Below are positions 7,196-12,820 of a stretch of DNA of 12,820 nucleotides, piece after piece. Below the pieces are notes generated by a model. That model was not told where the DNA came from, did not search any database, and was given only the letters and a program-made list of their open reading frames with translations. The stretch's first letter is position 1, and the number at the start of each line of letters is the position of its first letter. The position numbers and the translations under genes were made by a program. The DNA is taken from the NCBI GenBank assembly GCA_959026725.1, contig CAUFMG010000025.1, positions 1 through 12,820 of the forward strand, given 5' to 3'. This DNA is from an uncultured Collinsella sp. (GTDB lineage: Bacteria > Actinomycetota > Coriobacteriia > Coriobacteriales > Coriobacteriaceae).

Positions 7196-8050
7196 ATGTC
7201 CGTCCGCATTATTACCGATTCCGCAAGCGATATGTCGCCGGCGGAGCACCCCGCTCTGCGTGTTTTGCCGCTGTCCGTCACCTTTGGCACCGATGTGTAT
7301 ATGGATGGCGTCGACATCGATCATCAGCGATTTTACGAGATGCTCGTGGAGCGCGATGAGCTGCCCAAGACGGGCCAGGTCAACCCGTACGCGTTTTCGC
7401 AGGCGATTGCCGAGGCGCGTGAGGCCGGCGATGAGGCTGTGATTATTACCGTGGGCGCTAAGCTTTCGGGCACCAATCAGAGTGCTCGCACCGCACTTGC
7501 CGAGGCGCCGGGCGGCGACGTGTTCGTTGTAGACAGCAATAACGTAACCCTGGGCGAGCGTGTCCTGGTTGAGTATGCCCTGCGCTTGGTGGACGAGGGC
7601 CGTAGTGCGGCCCAGATCGCGGCGGCCGTCGAGGCCGTGCGCGACCGTGTGGTCGTCATCGGTCTGCTCGAGACGCTGGAGTACTTGGTGCGCGGCGGTC
7701 GCCTGTCTGCTGCGGCCGGCGCTGTGGGCACGTTGCTCAACGTGAAGCCCGTGGTGGCCGCCGAGGACGGCCTGATCGTGCAACTGGGCAAGGCACGTGG
7801 CTCCAAGAACGGCCGTAACCTGCTCAACCAGAAGGTCGAAAAGGCGGGCGGCGTCGACTTCTCCATGCCGCTGGCGCTTGGTTATACGGGTCTTTCGGAC
7901 GCGGTGCTCAAGAAGTATATCGAGGACAGCGCCGCGCTGTGGGCCGGCCATGCCGAGAACGAGCTGCCCATCCACACCATTGGCGCCACCATCGGCACCC
8001 ACGTGGGTCCCGGCGCCGTAGCCGTAGCCTTCTTCCGCCCCGCCAACTAG
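7196..8050 (+). CDS. DegV family fatty-acid-binding protein (FakB-like)
   Basis: A 284-residue cytoplasmic protein of the DegV/FakB family. Members bind one fatty acid and, where studied, present it to the kinase FakA, which makes acyl-phosphate for phospholipid synthesis. Visible family features: ITDSASDMSP at the N-terminus (5-15), LPKTGQVNP (56-64), the acid-binding loop GAKLSGTNQSA (87-97), RGGRLS (166-171) and the C-terminal IGATIGTHVGPGA. The ATG at 7196 follows AAGAAAGGA; the frame is open further upstream to 7091, but that part resembles no DegV. TG-T-CAAAAT (7152-7160) could be an extended -10 promoter. No fakA-like gene is in the window. A hairpin (8061-8100) ends the gene. Whether it serves FakA or another partner is unknown. 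Confidence 0.92.
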   Translation: MSVRIITDSASDMSPAEHPALRVLPLSVTFGTDVYMDGVDIDHQRFYEMLVERDELPKTGQVNPYAFSQAIAEAREAGDEAVIITVGAKLSGTNQSARTALAEAPGGDVFVVDSNNVTLGERVLVEYALRLVDEGRSAAQIAAAVEAVRDRVVVIGLLETLEYLVRGGRLSAAAGAVGTLLNVKPVVAAEDGLIVQLGKARGSKNGRNLLNQKVEKAGGVDFSMPLALGYTGLSDAVLKKYIEDSAALWAGHAENELPIHTIGATIGTHVGPGAVAVAFFRPAN

Positions 8051-8060
8051 CTATCCGTTC

Positions 8061-8100
8061 AAAACCACCACAAAGGGGACAGGCACTTTTGTGGTGGTTT
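8061..8100 (+). terminator. hairpin terminator after degV (repeat copy 3)
   Basis: AAAACCACCACAAAGG (8061-8076) and CTTTTGTGGTGGTTT (8086-8100) enclose the loop GGACAGGCA, same orientation as copy 1. One arm base differs from copy 1 (CTTTT for CCTTT), turning a G-C pair into a G-U wobble in the plus-strand RNA, so pairing is kept. It sits only 29 bases before the next start codon. Confidence 0.8.
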
Positions 8101-8129
8101 ATGCTTGTTTCGGTTGAAAGGAGCATGCG

Positions 8130-8450
8130 ATGGCGTCTGAGGGCTTTTTTGAGCGGGTGTACGAGGTGGTCGAGCAGATTCCCGAGGGGATGGTTGCCAC
8201 CTACGGTCAGGTGGCGCTGCTTGCCGGTCGTCCGCGGAGCGCGCGCTATGTGGGCTATGCGCTGCACAGCAACCCGCGCCCCGGCCAAATTCCCTGTCAT
8301 CGCGTGGTGTTTGCCGATGGCCGTATCTGTGAGGGCTTTGCCTTTGGCGGCCCCGATGCCCAGCGTGAGCTCTTAATGGGGGAGGGCGTGGCGTTTACCG
8401 ATCCCATGCACGTCGACTTGGCCGCCTGTCGCTGGCCTGCCGGACTCTAA
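8130..8450 (+). CDS. MGMT-family methylated-DNA cysteine alkyltransferase-like protein
   Basis: A 106-residue protein consisting only of the DNA-binding/active-site domain of O6-alkylguanine-DNA alkyltransferases; the N-terminal domain of Ada/Ogt is absent. The active-site motif IPCHRVV keeps the acceptor cysteine (Cys56), unlike alkyltransferase-like (ATL) proteins, which usually carry tryptophan there. YGQVA (25-29) supplies the nucleotide-flipping tyrosine, and SARYVG (37-42) the arginine finger. It may repair O6-alkylguanine by transferring the alkyl group to Cys56, or only mark lesions; the short length makes both possible. The ATG follows AAAGGAG with good spacing. Hairpin repeats flank the gene on both sides (8061-8100, 8467-8507). 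With a terminator 29 bases upstream, its promoter must overlap the repeat or it relies on read-through. Confidence 0.88.
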   Translation: MASEGFFERVYEVVEQIPEGMVATYGQVALLAGRPRSARYVGYALHSNPRPGQIPCHRVVFADGRICEGFAFGGPDAQRELLMGEGVAFTDPMHVDLAACRWPAGL

Positions 8451-8466
8451 CAGCTCTGCCGTGGCG

Positions 8467-8507
8467 AAAACCACCACAAAGGCGCCTGTCCCCTTTGTGG
8501 TGGTTTT
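8467..8507 (+). terminator. hairpin terminator after alkyltransferase gene (repeat copy 4)
   Basis: AAAACCACCACAAAGG (8467-8482) and CCTTTGTGGTGGTTTT enclose the loop CGCCTGTCC. This is the copy 2 orientation with one loop base changed (CGCC for TGCC). The 16 arm bases and final T-run make a good intrinsic terminator 16 bases after the stop codon. Confidence 0.85.
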
Positions 8508-8545
8508 ACGCTGTAGGTTTACCAGAGCTAACTTATGGAGAAGGT

Positions 8546-8733
8546 GTGGTGGCGTACTTTGCCATCAGAAAGTAAACCACGGTGAACTATATTGGTTTCA
8601 GCAACGGAGCAGGCAATAGGCGATGAAAAAGCCTGCCCTGTTGAGTTTGATTCGCATTCCTCCCCTCTGTGCGATTCAACGGTGTACTTCGGGAACAGGC
8701 CCGCTGGCAACTAACTGCCGGCGGGCCTGTTCC
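8546..8733 (+). ncRNA. candidate structured non-coding RNA (four hairpins)
   Basis: The gap between the alkyltransferase gene and trpS holds no credible CDS but folds into four successive hairpins: GTGGT/ACCAC plus TACTTT/AAAGTA (8546-8580); GCAGGC/GCCTGC (8609-8636); TTGATTCGCA/TGCGATTCAA (8647-8679, one mismatch) with a C-rich loop containing CCTCCCC; and a very strong 18-bp hairpin (8692-8733) ending in TGTTTGT. CCTGTT (8637-8642) could also pair with AACAGG (8694-8699). The CCTCCCC loop is complementary to Shine-Dalgarno sequences, as seen in several regulatory RNAs. No convincing promoter was found (TATATT at 8588-8593 lacks a -35), and no plus-strand gene follows that a leader could control. 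An sRNA is one reading; stacked convergent terminators are another. Confidence 0.35.
8692..8733 (+). terminator. strong intergenic hairpin terminator
   Basis: GGAACAGGCCCGC (8692-8704) pairs with GCGGGCCTGTTCC (8721-8733); the stem continues inward through a U-G wobble and GGCA/TGCC to a six-base loop, ACTAAC, giving about 18 pairs. TGTTTGT follows on the plus strand. The hairpin is strong in both directions, fitting a gap between converging transcripts. Confidence 0.6.
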
Positions 8734-8780
8734 TGTTTGTCGGGGGAGTGCGATGGACGGAGCCGAAGCGGTCCGGCTCC

Positions 8781-8808
8781 AAAAAAGGCGGACGCTGTAG
8801 CGCCCGCC
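8781..8808 (-). terminator. trpS terminator
   Basis: On the minus strand GGCGGGCGC and GCGTCCGCC (one G-U pair) enclose the loop TACA and are followed by TTTTTT (complement of 8781-8786). It lies about 35 bases after the trpS stop codon. A second hairpin, GGAGCCG/CGGCTCC (8759-8780), lies directly beyond. Confidence 0.85.
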
Positions 8809-8843
8809 CTAAAGCAATCGAAAGCTCAAGCCAGCAGATCGGT

Positions 8844-9893
8844 CTAGTACACCATACCCATGGCATCCTGAACCTCTGCCAGGGTCTGCTCGGCAATCTC
8901 GTTAGCACGACGGTTGCCCTCGTGCAGGACGTCCTTCACATAGTCCAGATCGTTCTCGTAGCGCTGGCGACGCTCGCGGATAGGTGCGAAGTACTCGTTG
9001 ACGGCCTCGGTCACGTACTTCTTGAGCTGGCCGGAGCCGCCCATGCCAATCTCCTCGGCAATCTCGACCTCGGAGCGACCGGTGCAGATGGCGGCCGTCG
9101 AAAGCAGGCCAGACACGCCGGGGCGGTTCTCGGGATCGAACGTGATCATGCGCTCGGAGTCGGTCTGGCTCTTCTTGATGCGTTTGGCCGTCTCCTCGGC
9201 GGTCATCGAGATATTGATGGCGTTGCCGTAGCTCTTGCTCATCTTGCGACCGTCAAGGCCGGGAAGCAGCGGGGTCTCGGACAGCAATGCGTCGACCTCG
9301 GGAAATACCTTGCCGTAGCGGTTGTTAAAGCGGCGTGCGATGGTGCGGGTAAGCTCGATGTGCGGCAGCTGGTCGCGACCGACGGGCACGACGTTGCCCT
9401 TGCAGAACAGAATGTCGCAGGCCTGGTGCACCGGGTAGGTGAGCAGAAGGCCGGTGAGCTCGTGGCCCGAGGCCTCCATCTCGGCCTTGACCGTGGGGTT
9501 GCGCGCCAGCTCGGCCTCGGACACCAGCGACAGGAACGGCAGCATGAGCTGGTTTGCGGCGGGCACGGCGGAGTGTGCGTAGATCATGGTCTTGTCGGGG
9601 TCGATGCCGCAGGCAAGGTAGTCCATGACCATGTTGTACACGTTGTCCTGGATGTGCTCGGTCGTGTCGCGGTCGGTGATGACCTGGTAGTCGGCGATGA
9701 GCACGTTGGTCTTGGCGCCCATGTTCTGCAGCTCAACACGGCCCTTGAGGGTGCCGAAGTAGTGGCCCAGGTGCAGACGGCCGGTGGGGCGGTCGCCGGT
9801 GAGCATGGTGAACTTCTCGGGCGTCTTGGCCAAGCCCTCGCGAATGGCGTTGCTCTTTTGCAGCGCGACTTCGTAGCTGTTCTCGTTTGGCAT
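8844..9893 (-). CDS. trpS: tryptophanyl-tRNA synthetase
   Basis: A 349-residue cytoplasmic class I aminoacyl-tRNA synthetase that charges tRNA-Trp using ATP. It has the HIGH-type signature PTGRLHLGHY (36-45) and an intact KMSKS loop (217-221), with VPVGRDQLPHIELTR, the conserved TrpRS core, between them. Length is at the upper end of the bacterial range (about 330-350). The ATG at 9893 (MPNENSYEV) is chosen because AGGAG lies just upstream; the frame is open to 10046, but the 51 extra residues lack a ribosome site and look like translated non-coding DNA. The gene is followed by an intrinsic terminator (8781-8808). It is 170 bases downstream of the lipid-linked sugar transferase gene on the same strand, probably as a separate unit. 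No T-box leader was recognised in the 170 bases upstream. Confidence 0.96.
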   Translation of the reverse strand: MPNENSYEVALQKSNAIREGLAKTPEKFTMLTGDRPTGRLHLGHYFGTLKGRVELQNMGAKTNVLIADYQVITDRDTTEHIQDNVYNMVMDYLACGIDPDKTMIYAHSAVPAANQLMLPFLSLVSEAELARNPTVKAEMEASGHELTGLLLTYPVHQACDILFCKGNVVPVGRDQLPHIELTRTIARRFNNRYGKVFPEVDALLSETPLLPGLDGRKMSKSYGNAINISMTAEETAKRIKKSQTDSERMITFDPENRPGVSGLLSTAAICTGRSEVEIAEEIGMGGSGQLKKYVTEAVNEYFAPIRERRQRYENDLDYVKDVLHEGNRRANEIAEQTLAEVQDAMGMVY

Positions 9894-10063
9894 GATTGCT
9901 CCTAACGTATGTTCATGGGTCAAGATGATAGCGCGTTTATTGGAGGGGCGGTGCGTAAGTAGGCGAGGGGCGGGAGAGGGACGCGCGTGCTGCGGCATGT
10001 GCGATGGGTGCGGCGCGCCCGCGCTTGGCCAACGGTGCCTTGGCACATCCTCGGCAGCTTGCC

Positions 10064-11263
10064 CTAGAGCTTGTGGTGGCGCTCTTCTTTGCGCTCCTCG
10101 GCTGCCTGCTCCTCCTGCTTAAAAGCGGGGTCGTCGGGGGTGACCAGTTCGTCCTCGTGCGTGCGCTTGTTGTAATGGTGGCGCAGCACGGGCTCAAACA
10201 GATGTAGATGCTTGGCAAAGGCCGCCGAGCCAATGGCGAGCACGGTAAAGATGAGCACACGCATGGGCACCTCGACCTGGTTGATCGCGGCGGCACCGGC
10301 CGAAAGCATGATGCACCAGGCGTAGATGAGCAGCACGGCTTGCTTTTGGTTGTAGCCCTCTTGGATCAGGCGGTGGTGGATGTGGCCCTTGTCGGCCTGC
10401 CCGATGCTAATGTGGGCGCGCTTGCGGCGCACGATGGCGCTAAACGTGTCGATGATGGGCACGCCGGCCACGATGAGCGGGATGATGAGCGAGGTGAGTG
10501 CGGCGGTGCGGCTCACGTTGAGCAGCGAGATGGAGCCCAGCGCAAAGCCCAGAAGTAGCGACCCCGAGTCGCCCAAGAAGATGCTTGCGGGGTTGAAGTT
10601 GTAGCGCAAAAAGGCCAGACAGGCGCCAAAGAGCGCAATGGAGAGCGCGGCGGCGTCGATGCGGCCCGAGAGAACGGCCATCGAAAACATGGTGAACGAC
10701 GCGATGCCGCAGATGCCCGTGGCCAAGCCGTCGAGGCCGTCGATGAGGTTAATGATGTTGGTGAATGCTACCAGATAGATCACGGTAATGGGGTAGGCGA
10801 GCCATCCGAGCATGATCTCGCCGGGAGCAAACGGGTTGACGATGACGCCGATTTTTAGGCCGCCCATGCAGGCGATAAGCGCGGCGAGGACCTGTCCGGC
10901 CAGCTTTTGCTTGGGCGTGAGCTGGAAGACGTCGTCGATAGCGCCGGTCGCAAAGATGACGGTAAAGGAGAGCGCCAGCATGGGATAGCTAATGTGAAGG
11001 CGCGGGTGCGGCACCAGGACGGGTGGCCAGCCTAGGTACCAGGTGCCTAGGATTTGCACAATGCAGGCAACGACCAGGCCCAAAAACACCGCCGTTCCGC
11101 CCAAACGCGGGATGGGCTTGGTGTTGATGCGGCGCTTAGAAGGATAATCGACGGCATCGAGCTTAATTGCCAAGCGCTTGACCAGGGGCACCGCGAGGAA
11201 GGTCGTGATAAAGGCCGCCGCTGCCACGCATAGGTACGGTATGTAGCTCGGGGATGAAGCCAT
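10064..11263 (-). CDS. WecA/TagO-type undecaprenyl-phosphate sugar-1-phosphate transferase
   Basis: A 399-residue membrane enzyme of the MraY/WecA/TagO family (glycosyltransferase group 4). These move a sugar-1-phosphate, usually GlcNAc-1-P, from a UDP-sugar to undecaprenyl phosphate and so start teichoic acid or other wall-polymer synthesis. Diagnostic motifs: GAIDDVFQL with the DD pair (110-111), NIINLIDGLDGLA (169-181), FLGDSGSLLLG (Asp232) and KGHIHHRL with HIHH at 294-297; about ten membrane segments. The HIHH motif and overall pattern favour WecA/TagO over MraY. The charged C-terminal tail (from about 360, ending EERKEERHHKL) is cytoplasmic. The start is uncertain: ATG at 11263 has only a weak GGCGG upstream, while TTG at 11281 would add six residues and has no ribosome site. 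It could supply lipid-linked precursor for a flippase, though the flippase at 229-1809 is 9 kb away and not shown to be its partner. Confidence 0.9.
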   Translation of the reverse strand: MASSPSYIPYLCVAAAAFITTFLAVPLVKRLAIKLDAVDYPSKRRINTKPIPRLGGTAVFLGLVVACIVQILGTWYLGWPPVLVPHPRLHISYPMLALSFTVIFATGAIDDVFQLTPKQKLAGQVLAALIACMGGLKIGVIVNPFAPGEIMLGWLAYPITVIYLVAFTNIINLIDGLDGLATGICGIASFTMFSMAVLSGRIDAAALSIALFGACLAFLRYNFNPASIFLGDSGSLLLGFALGSISLLNVSRTAALTSLIIPLIVAGVPIIDTFSAIVRRKRAHISIGQADKGHIHHRLIQEGYNQKQAVLLIYAWCIMLSAGAAAINQVEVPMRVLIFTVLAIGSAAFAKHLHLFEPVLRHHYNKRTHEDELVTPDDPAFKQEEQAAEERKEERHHKL

Positions 11264-11334
11264 GAATCTAAAAACCGCCAAGCGTCGAAGGAAAAGGTCA
11301 GAAGAACGCCATGCGCAAAGGGCATAGCCGAACC

Positions 11335-11370
11335 ATAATACTCGACAAAGGGGGGTGCATGTAATTGCAC
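11335..11370 (-). promoter_or_regulatory. candidate promoter and operator of the WecA/TagO-like gene
   Basis: On the minus strand TATTAT (complement of 11335-11340) is a good -10 box about 70 bases upstream of the ATG. A dyad, GTGCA, six bases, TGCAC (11355-11370), lies where the -35 region should be; the -35 itself is poor. This would fit a regulated promoter, but it is weak evidence. Confidence 0.3.
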
Positions 11371-11494
11371 GCAGCGATAATCACGCGCTTACCAGATATT
11401 GGGATGTTGTCGATGGCTTGTCGGGATGCCGGCGGGAATCCATATGGACTGTAATGGTGATTTTCGGCAAAAGAAAACCACCCCCCACGTTACG

Positions 11495-11522
11495 AAAATG
11501 AACCCACCTAAAACAGGTGGGT
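11495..11522 (-). terminator. minus-strand hairpin terminator in the intergenic gap
   Basis: Read on the minus strand, ACCCACCT, GTTTT, AGGTGGGT is a perfect 8-bp stem followed by TCATTTT. On the plus strand the same stem is followed by GCCCTCAT, so the T-run gives it a minus-strand direction. No minus-strand CDS lies upstream, so it would end a non-coding transcript. Confidence 0.6.
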
Positions 11523-11655
11523 GCCCTCATCGACTGTTCCAGCGTCCTTAACAACGAAGGATACCTGTACTAGGTACGACTGTGTGGGCTCCCTAAATAA
11601 ACGCGACGGTTCACCCAGTTGCTCCGCGAGGGGCGGAATACCTACATCATAAAGC
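11495..11655 (-). ncRNA. candidate minus-strand ncRNA, possibly 6S-like
   Basis: About 160 bases of non-coding DNA upstream of the minus-strand terminator carry several hairpins on that strand: CCGC/GCGG, TACCT/AGGTA, TCCTT/AAGGA and the final ACCCACCT/AGGTGGGT. The 3' part, GGGCACCCACCTG then GGTTCATTTT, reminds me of the 3' end of bacterial 6S RNA in several phyla; this is from memory and unverified. A plausible promoter on the same strand is TTGTAA, 18 bases, TAAAGT (complement of about 11657-11686), giving a start near 11650. I could not draw the long closing stem and central bubble that define 6S RNA, so the class is tentative; a non-coding transcript is more likely than the name. Confidence 0.4.
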
Positions 11656-11666
11656 GGCACTTTATG
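11648..11666. repeat. CATAAAG dyad
   Basis: CATAAAG, five bases, CTTTATG is a perfect 7+7 inverted repeat, overlapping the proposed -10 region of the minus-strand transcript and lying just upstream of the TTGACA at 11677. It could be a protein-binding site between two divergent promoters, or simply a promoter by-product. Confidence 0.35.
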
Positions 11667-11676
11667 GATTCCAGTC

Positions 11677-11705
11677 TTGACATTACAAAAATCGTGTCGG
11701 ACGAT
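11677..11705 (+). promoter_or_regulatory. candidate promoter of the radical SAM gene
   Basis: A perfect -35 box, TTGACA (11677-11682), is followed after 17 bases by GACGAT (11700-11705), a poor -10 match. It would give a leader of about 80 bases before the ATG at 11790. Confidence 0.4.
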
Positions 11706-11789
11706 TACGGCGCCTTAGGGACGGAGCCGTCTACGCGGCCTGGCCCTTTACGTTTGAGCTGCTGAATCGTTGTTTTGGAGCATGTTTTT

Positions 11790-12728
11790 ATGCCGACGTC
11801 GTTGACCGAACTTTTTTCGCCCGCCTGCCATTTGTGTCCGCGCCGTTGCGGTGCGGCGCGCGATGAGGGCGCGCGCGGCGTATGCGGTGCTAACGACACG
11901 CTCAAGGTGGCCCGCGCGGCGCTTCATATGTGGGAGGAACCGCCCATCTCGGGCGAGGCGGGCTCGGGCACGATCTTCTTTAGCGGTTGCTCGCTTAAAT
12001 GTATCTACTGCCAGAACCACGAGATCTCGACCGGCAATTTTGGCCTTGAGATTTCGCCTGAGCGCCTGGTCGAGATTATGCTGGAACTGCAGGACCAGGG
12101 TGCCAACAACATCAATTTGGTGACGGCGACGCACTATGCGCACCTGTTGCCTGCCGCGATTGCCGCGGCACGGGCGCGCGGGCTGGACATCCCGATCGTC
12201 TACAACACGAGTGGTTACGAGCGCGCGAGTGCCGTGGCGGCGCTGGGCGACCTGGTCGATGTGTGGCTCACCGACTTTAAATATGCCGATGCCGGGCTTG
12301 CGCAGTCGCTTTCTCATATTAAGGACTACCCGCGCGTGGCCGTGTCGGGTCTGGCCCAGATGGTGCGCGAGATCGATCGCCGCGGGGGAGAGTTGGTGGA
12401 TGAGGGCGGGCTCATGAAGCGCGGCATCATCGTGCGCCACCTGGTGCTGCCGGGGCATGCGGATGACTCGTGCCGCGTGTTAGACCTGGTGTGGCAGACG
12501 GTGGGCGACGTGCCGATCTCGGTCATGAACCAGTACACGCCCAATGCGCTTATGCGCGAGCAGGGCGGCGACCTGGCGCGTGCCGTGACGCGCGAGGAGT
12601 ACGAGCAGGTGCTCGACCATGCCGACGACTTGGGCTTTACGACGATGTTCTGGCAAGAGGGCGGTGCGGTAGACGAGAGCTTCACCCCGGCCTTCGACAC
12701 CACCGGTGTTCTTACCAGCGCAAAGTAG
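11790..12728 (+). CDS. PflX-family radical SAM protein
   Basis: A 312-residue protein resembling the PflX group (COG1313), relatives of pyruvate formate-lyase activating enzymes. The radical SAM motif CSLKCIYC places Cys67, Cys71 and Cys74 as ligands of the 4Fe-4S cluster that cleaves S-adenosylmethionine. Ahead of it is the family's cysteine-rich N-terminus, CHLCPRRC with a later CGA (Cys13, 16, 20, 32), possibly a second metal site. GGEL/VRHLVLPGH and NQYTPN in the C-terminal half are typical of the family. The substrate is unknown; activation of a glycyl-radical enzyme is only a guess from relatives, and no such enzyme is adjacent. The ATG at 11790 is preferred because GGAG lies nine bases upstream; the TTG at 11775 would overlap that site. 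The gene seems monocistronic, and no terminator was found behind it. Confidence 0.88.
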   Translation: MPTSLTELFSPACHLCPRRCGAARDEGARGVCGANDTLKVARAALHMWEEPPISGEAGSGTIFFSGCSLKCIYCQNHEISTGNFGLEISPERLVEIMLELQDQGANNINLVTATHYAHLLPAAIAAARARGLDIPIVYNTSGYERASAVAALGDLVDVWLTDFKYADAGLAQSLSHIKDYPRVAVSGLAQMVREIDRRGGELVDEGGLMKRGIIVRHLVLPGHADDSCRVLDLVWQTVGDVPISVMNQYTPNALMREQGGDLARAVTREEYEQVLDHADDLGFTTMFWQEGGAVDESFTPAFDTTGVLTSAK

Positions 12729-12768
12729 TGCGTTCGTCGATGATTTTTCTGGGACGGGGATTAAATAA

Positions 12769-12820
12769 GGCTCTGTTAGACCAGGATTGACATGCCGACC
12801 TGCCGGCTAACTCGCCGTCT
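12769..12820 (+). mobile_element. possible insertion-sequence end at window edge
   Basis: After an AT-rich stretch (ATTAAATAA, 12760-12768) the sequence begins GGCTCTGTTAGACC and soon contains TTGACA (12787-12792). A GGCTCTGTT-type start resembles terminal inverted repeats of some insertion sequences, in which an inward -35 box often follows. No transposase, second end or target duplication is visible because the window stops here. It may equally be the promoter of an ordinary next gene. Confidence 0.2.

Noticed and set aside
5530..8507. CRISPR array
   Set aside because: The four repeats are palindromic, 400-1600 bases apart and separated by genes; there are no regular spacers and no cas genes.
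8604..8664. Minus-strand 19-codon ORF (MRIKLNRAGFF...) behind GGGGAGG
   Set aside because: The Shine-Dalgarno-like sequence is only one base from the ATG, too close to work, and the purine run is explained as the complement of a hairpin loop.
8623..8847. Plus-strand small ORF starting MKKPALLSLIRI
   Set aside because: No ribosome site, and it runs through two terminator hairpins; composition looks non-coding.
8748..9905. Long plus-strand open frame (385 codons) opposite trpS
   Set aside because: It lies antisense to a clearly identified trpS, has valine/leucine/histidine-rich composition typical of the reverse of a high-GC gene, and no ribosome site.
1..12820. Defence island, secondary-metabolite cluster or prophage
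   Set aside because: Every confidently called gene is a housekeeping or common metabolic family, and no group of functionally linked unknown genes is present.

Overview
The window looks like ordinary, mostly core chromosome of a high-GC Gram-positive gut anaerobe of the Coriobacteriia, most probably Collinsella or a close relative. This rests on high GC with G/C-ending codons, the gene mix (ATP-type PEP carboxykinase, LctP-type permease, DegV, PflX-type radical SAM protein) and a hairpin repeat (ACAAAGG ... CCTTTGT between genes) that I associate with this group. There is no rRNA, tRNA, CRISPR array, prophage or complete mobile element, and the genus call is inference.

Layout: 1-228 is non-coding. 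A minus-strand polysaccharide-flippase-like membrane protein (229-1809, TTG start) is divergent from a plus-strand LctP-type lactate permease (1990-3561). A block of palindromic REP-like repeats (3561-3700) and a perfect 16-bp palindrome (3750-3765) precede pckA (3840-5510). Then come four plus-strand genes: a B3/B4-domain protein (5737-6456) with a structured leader, a MarR regulator (6627-7076), a DegV/FakB-like fatty-acid-binding protein (7196-8050) and a small alkyltransferase-like protein (8130-8450). Four copies of one hairpin repeat with the same loop sequence follow pckA, the B3/B4 gene, degV and the alkyltransferase gene, in alternating orientation. They probably act as terminators.

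From 8511 to 8733 a non-coding stretch folds into four successive hairpins and may be an RNA gene. Minus-strand trpS (8844-9893) has its own terminator. Upstream of it is a minus-strand WecA/TagO-type lipid-linked sugar-phosphate transferase (10064-11263). The 526-bp gap 11264-11789 holds a probable minus-strand terminator with a candidate ncRNA (tentatively 6S-like) before it, and promoter elements. The last gene is a plus-strand PflX-family radical SAM protein (11790-12728). The final 50 bases may be the tip of an insertion sequence.

Functionally the genes touch anaerobic carbon metabolism (lactate transport, PEP carboxykinase), envelope glycan assembly (flippase, WecA/TagO-like enzyme), membrane lipid supply (DegV), translation (trpS, B3/B4) and DNA alkylation repair. 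They do not form one pathway. I see no convincing new multi-gene system. The most interesting signals are non-coding: the alternating hairpin repeats, the candidate structured RNAs and the palindrome upstream of pckA.
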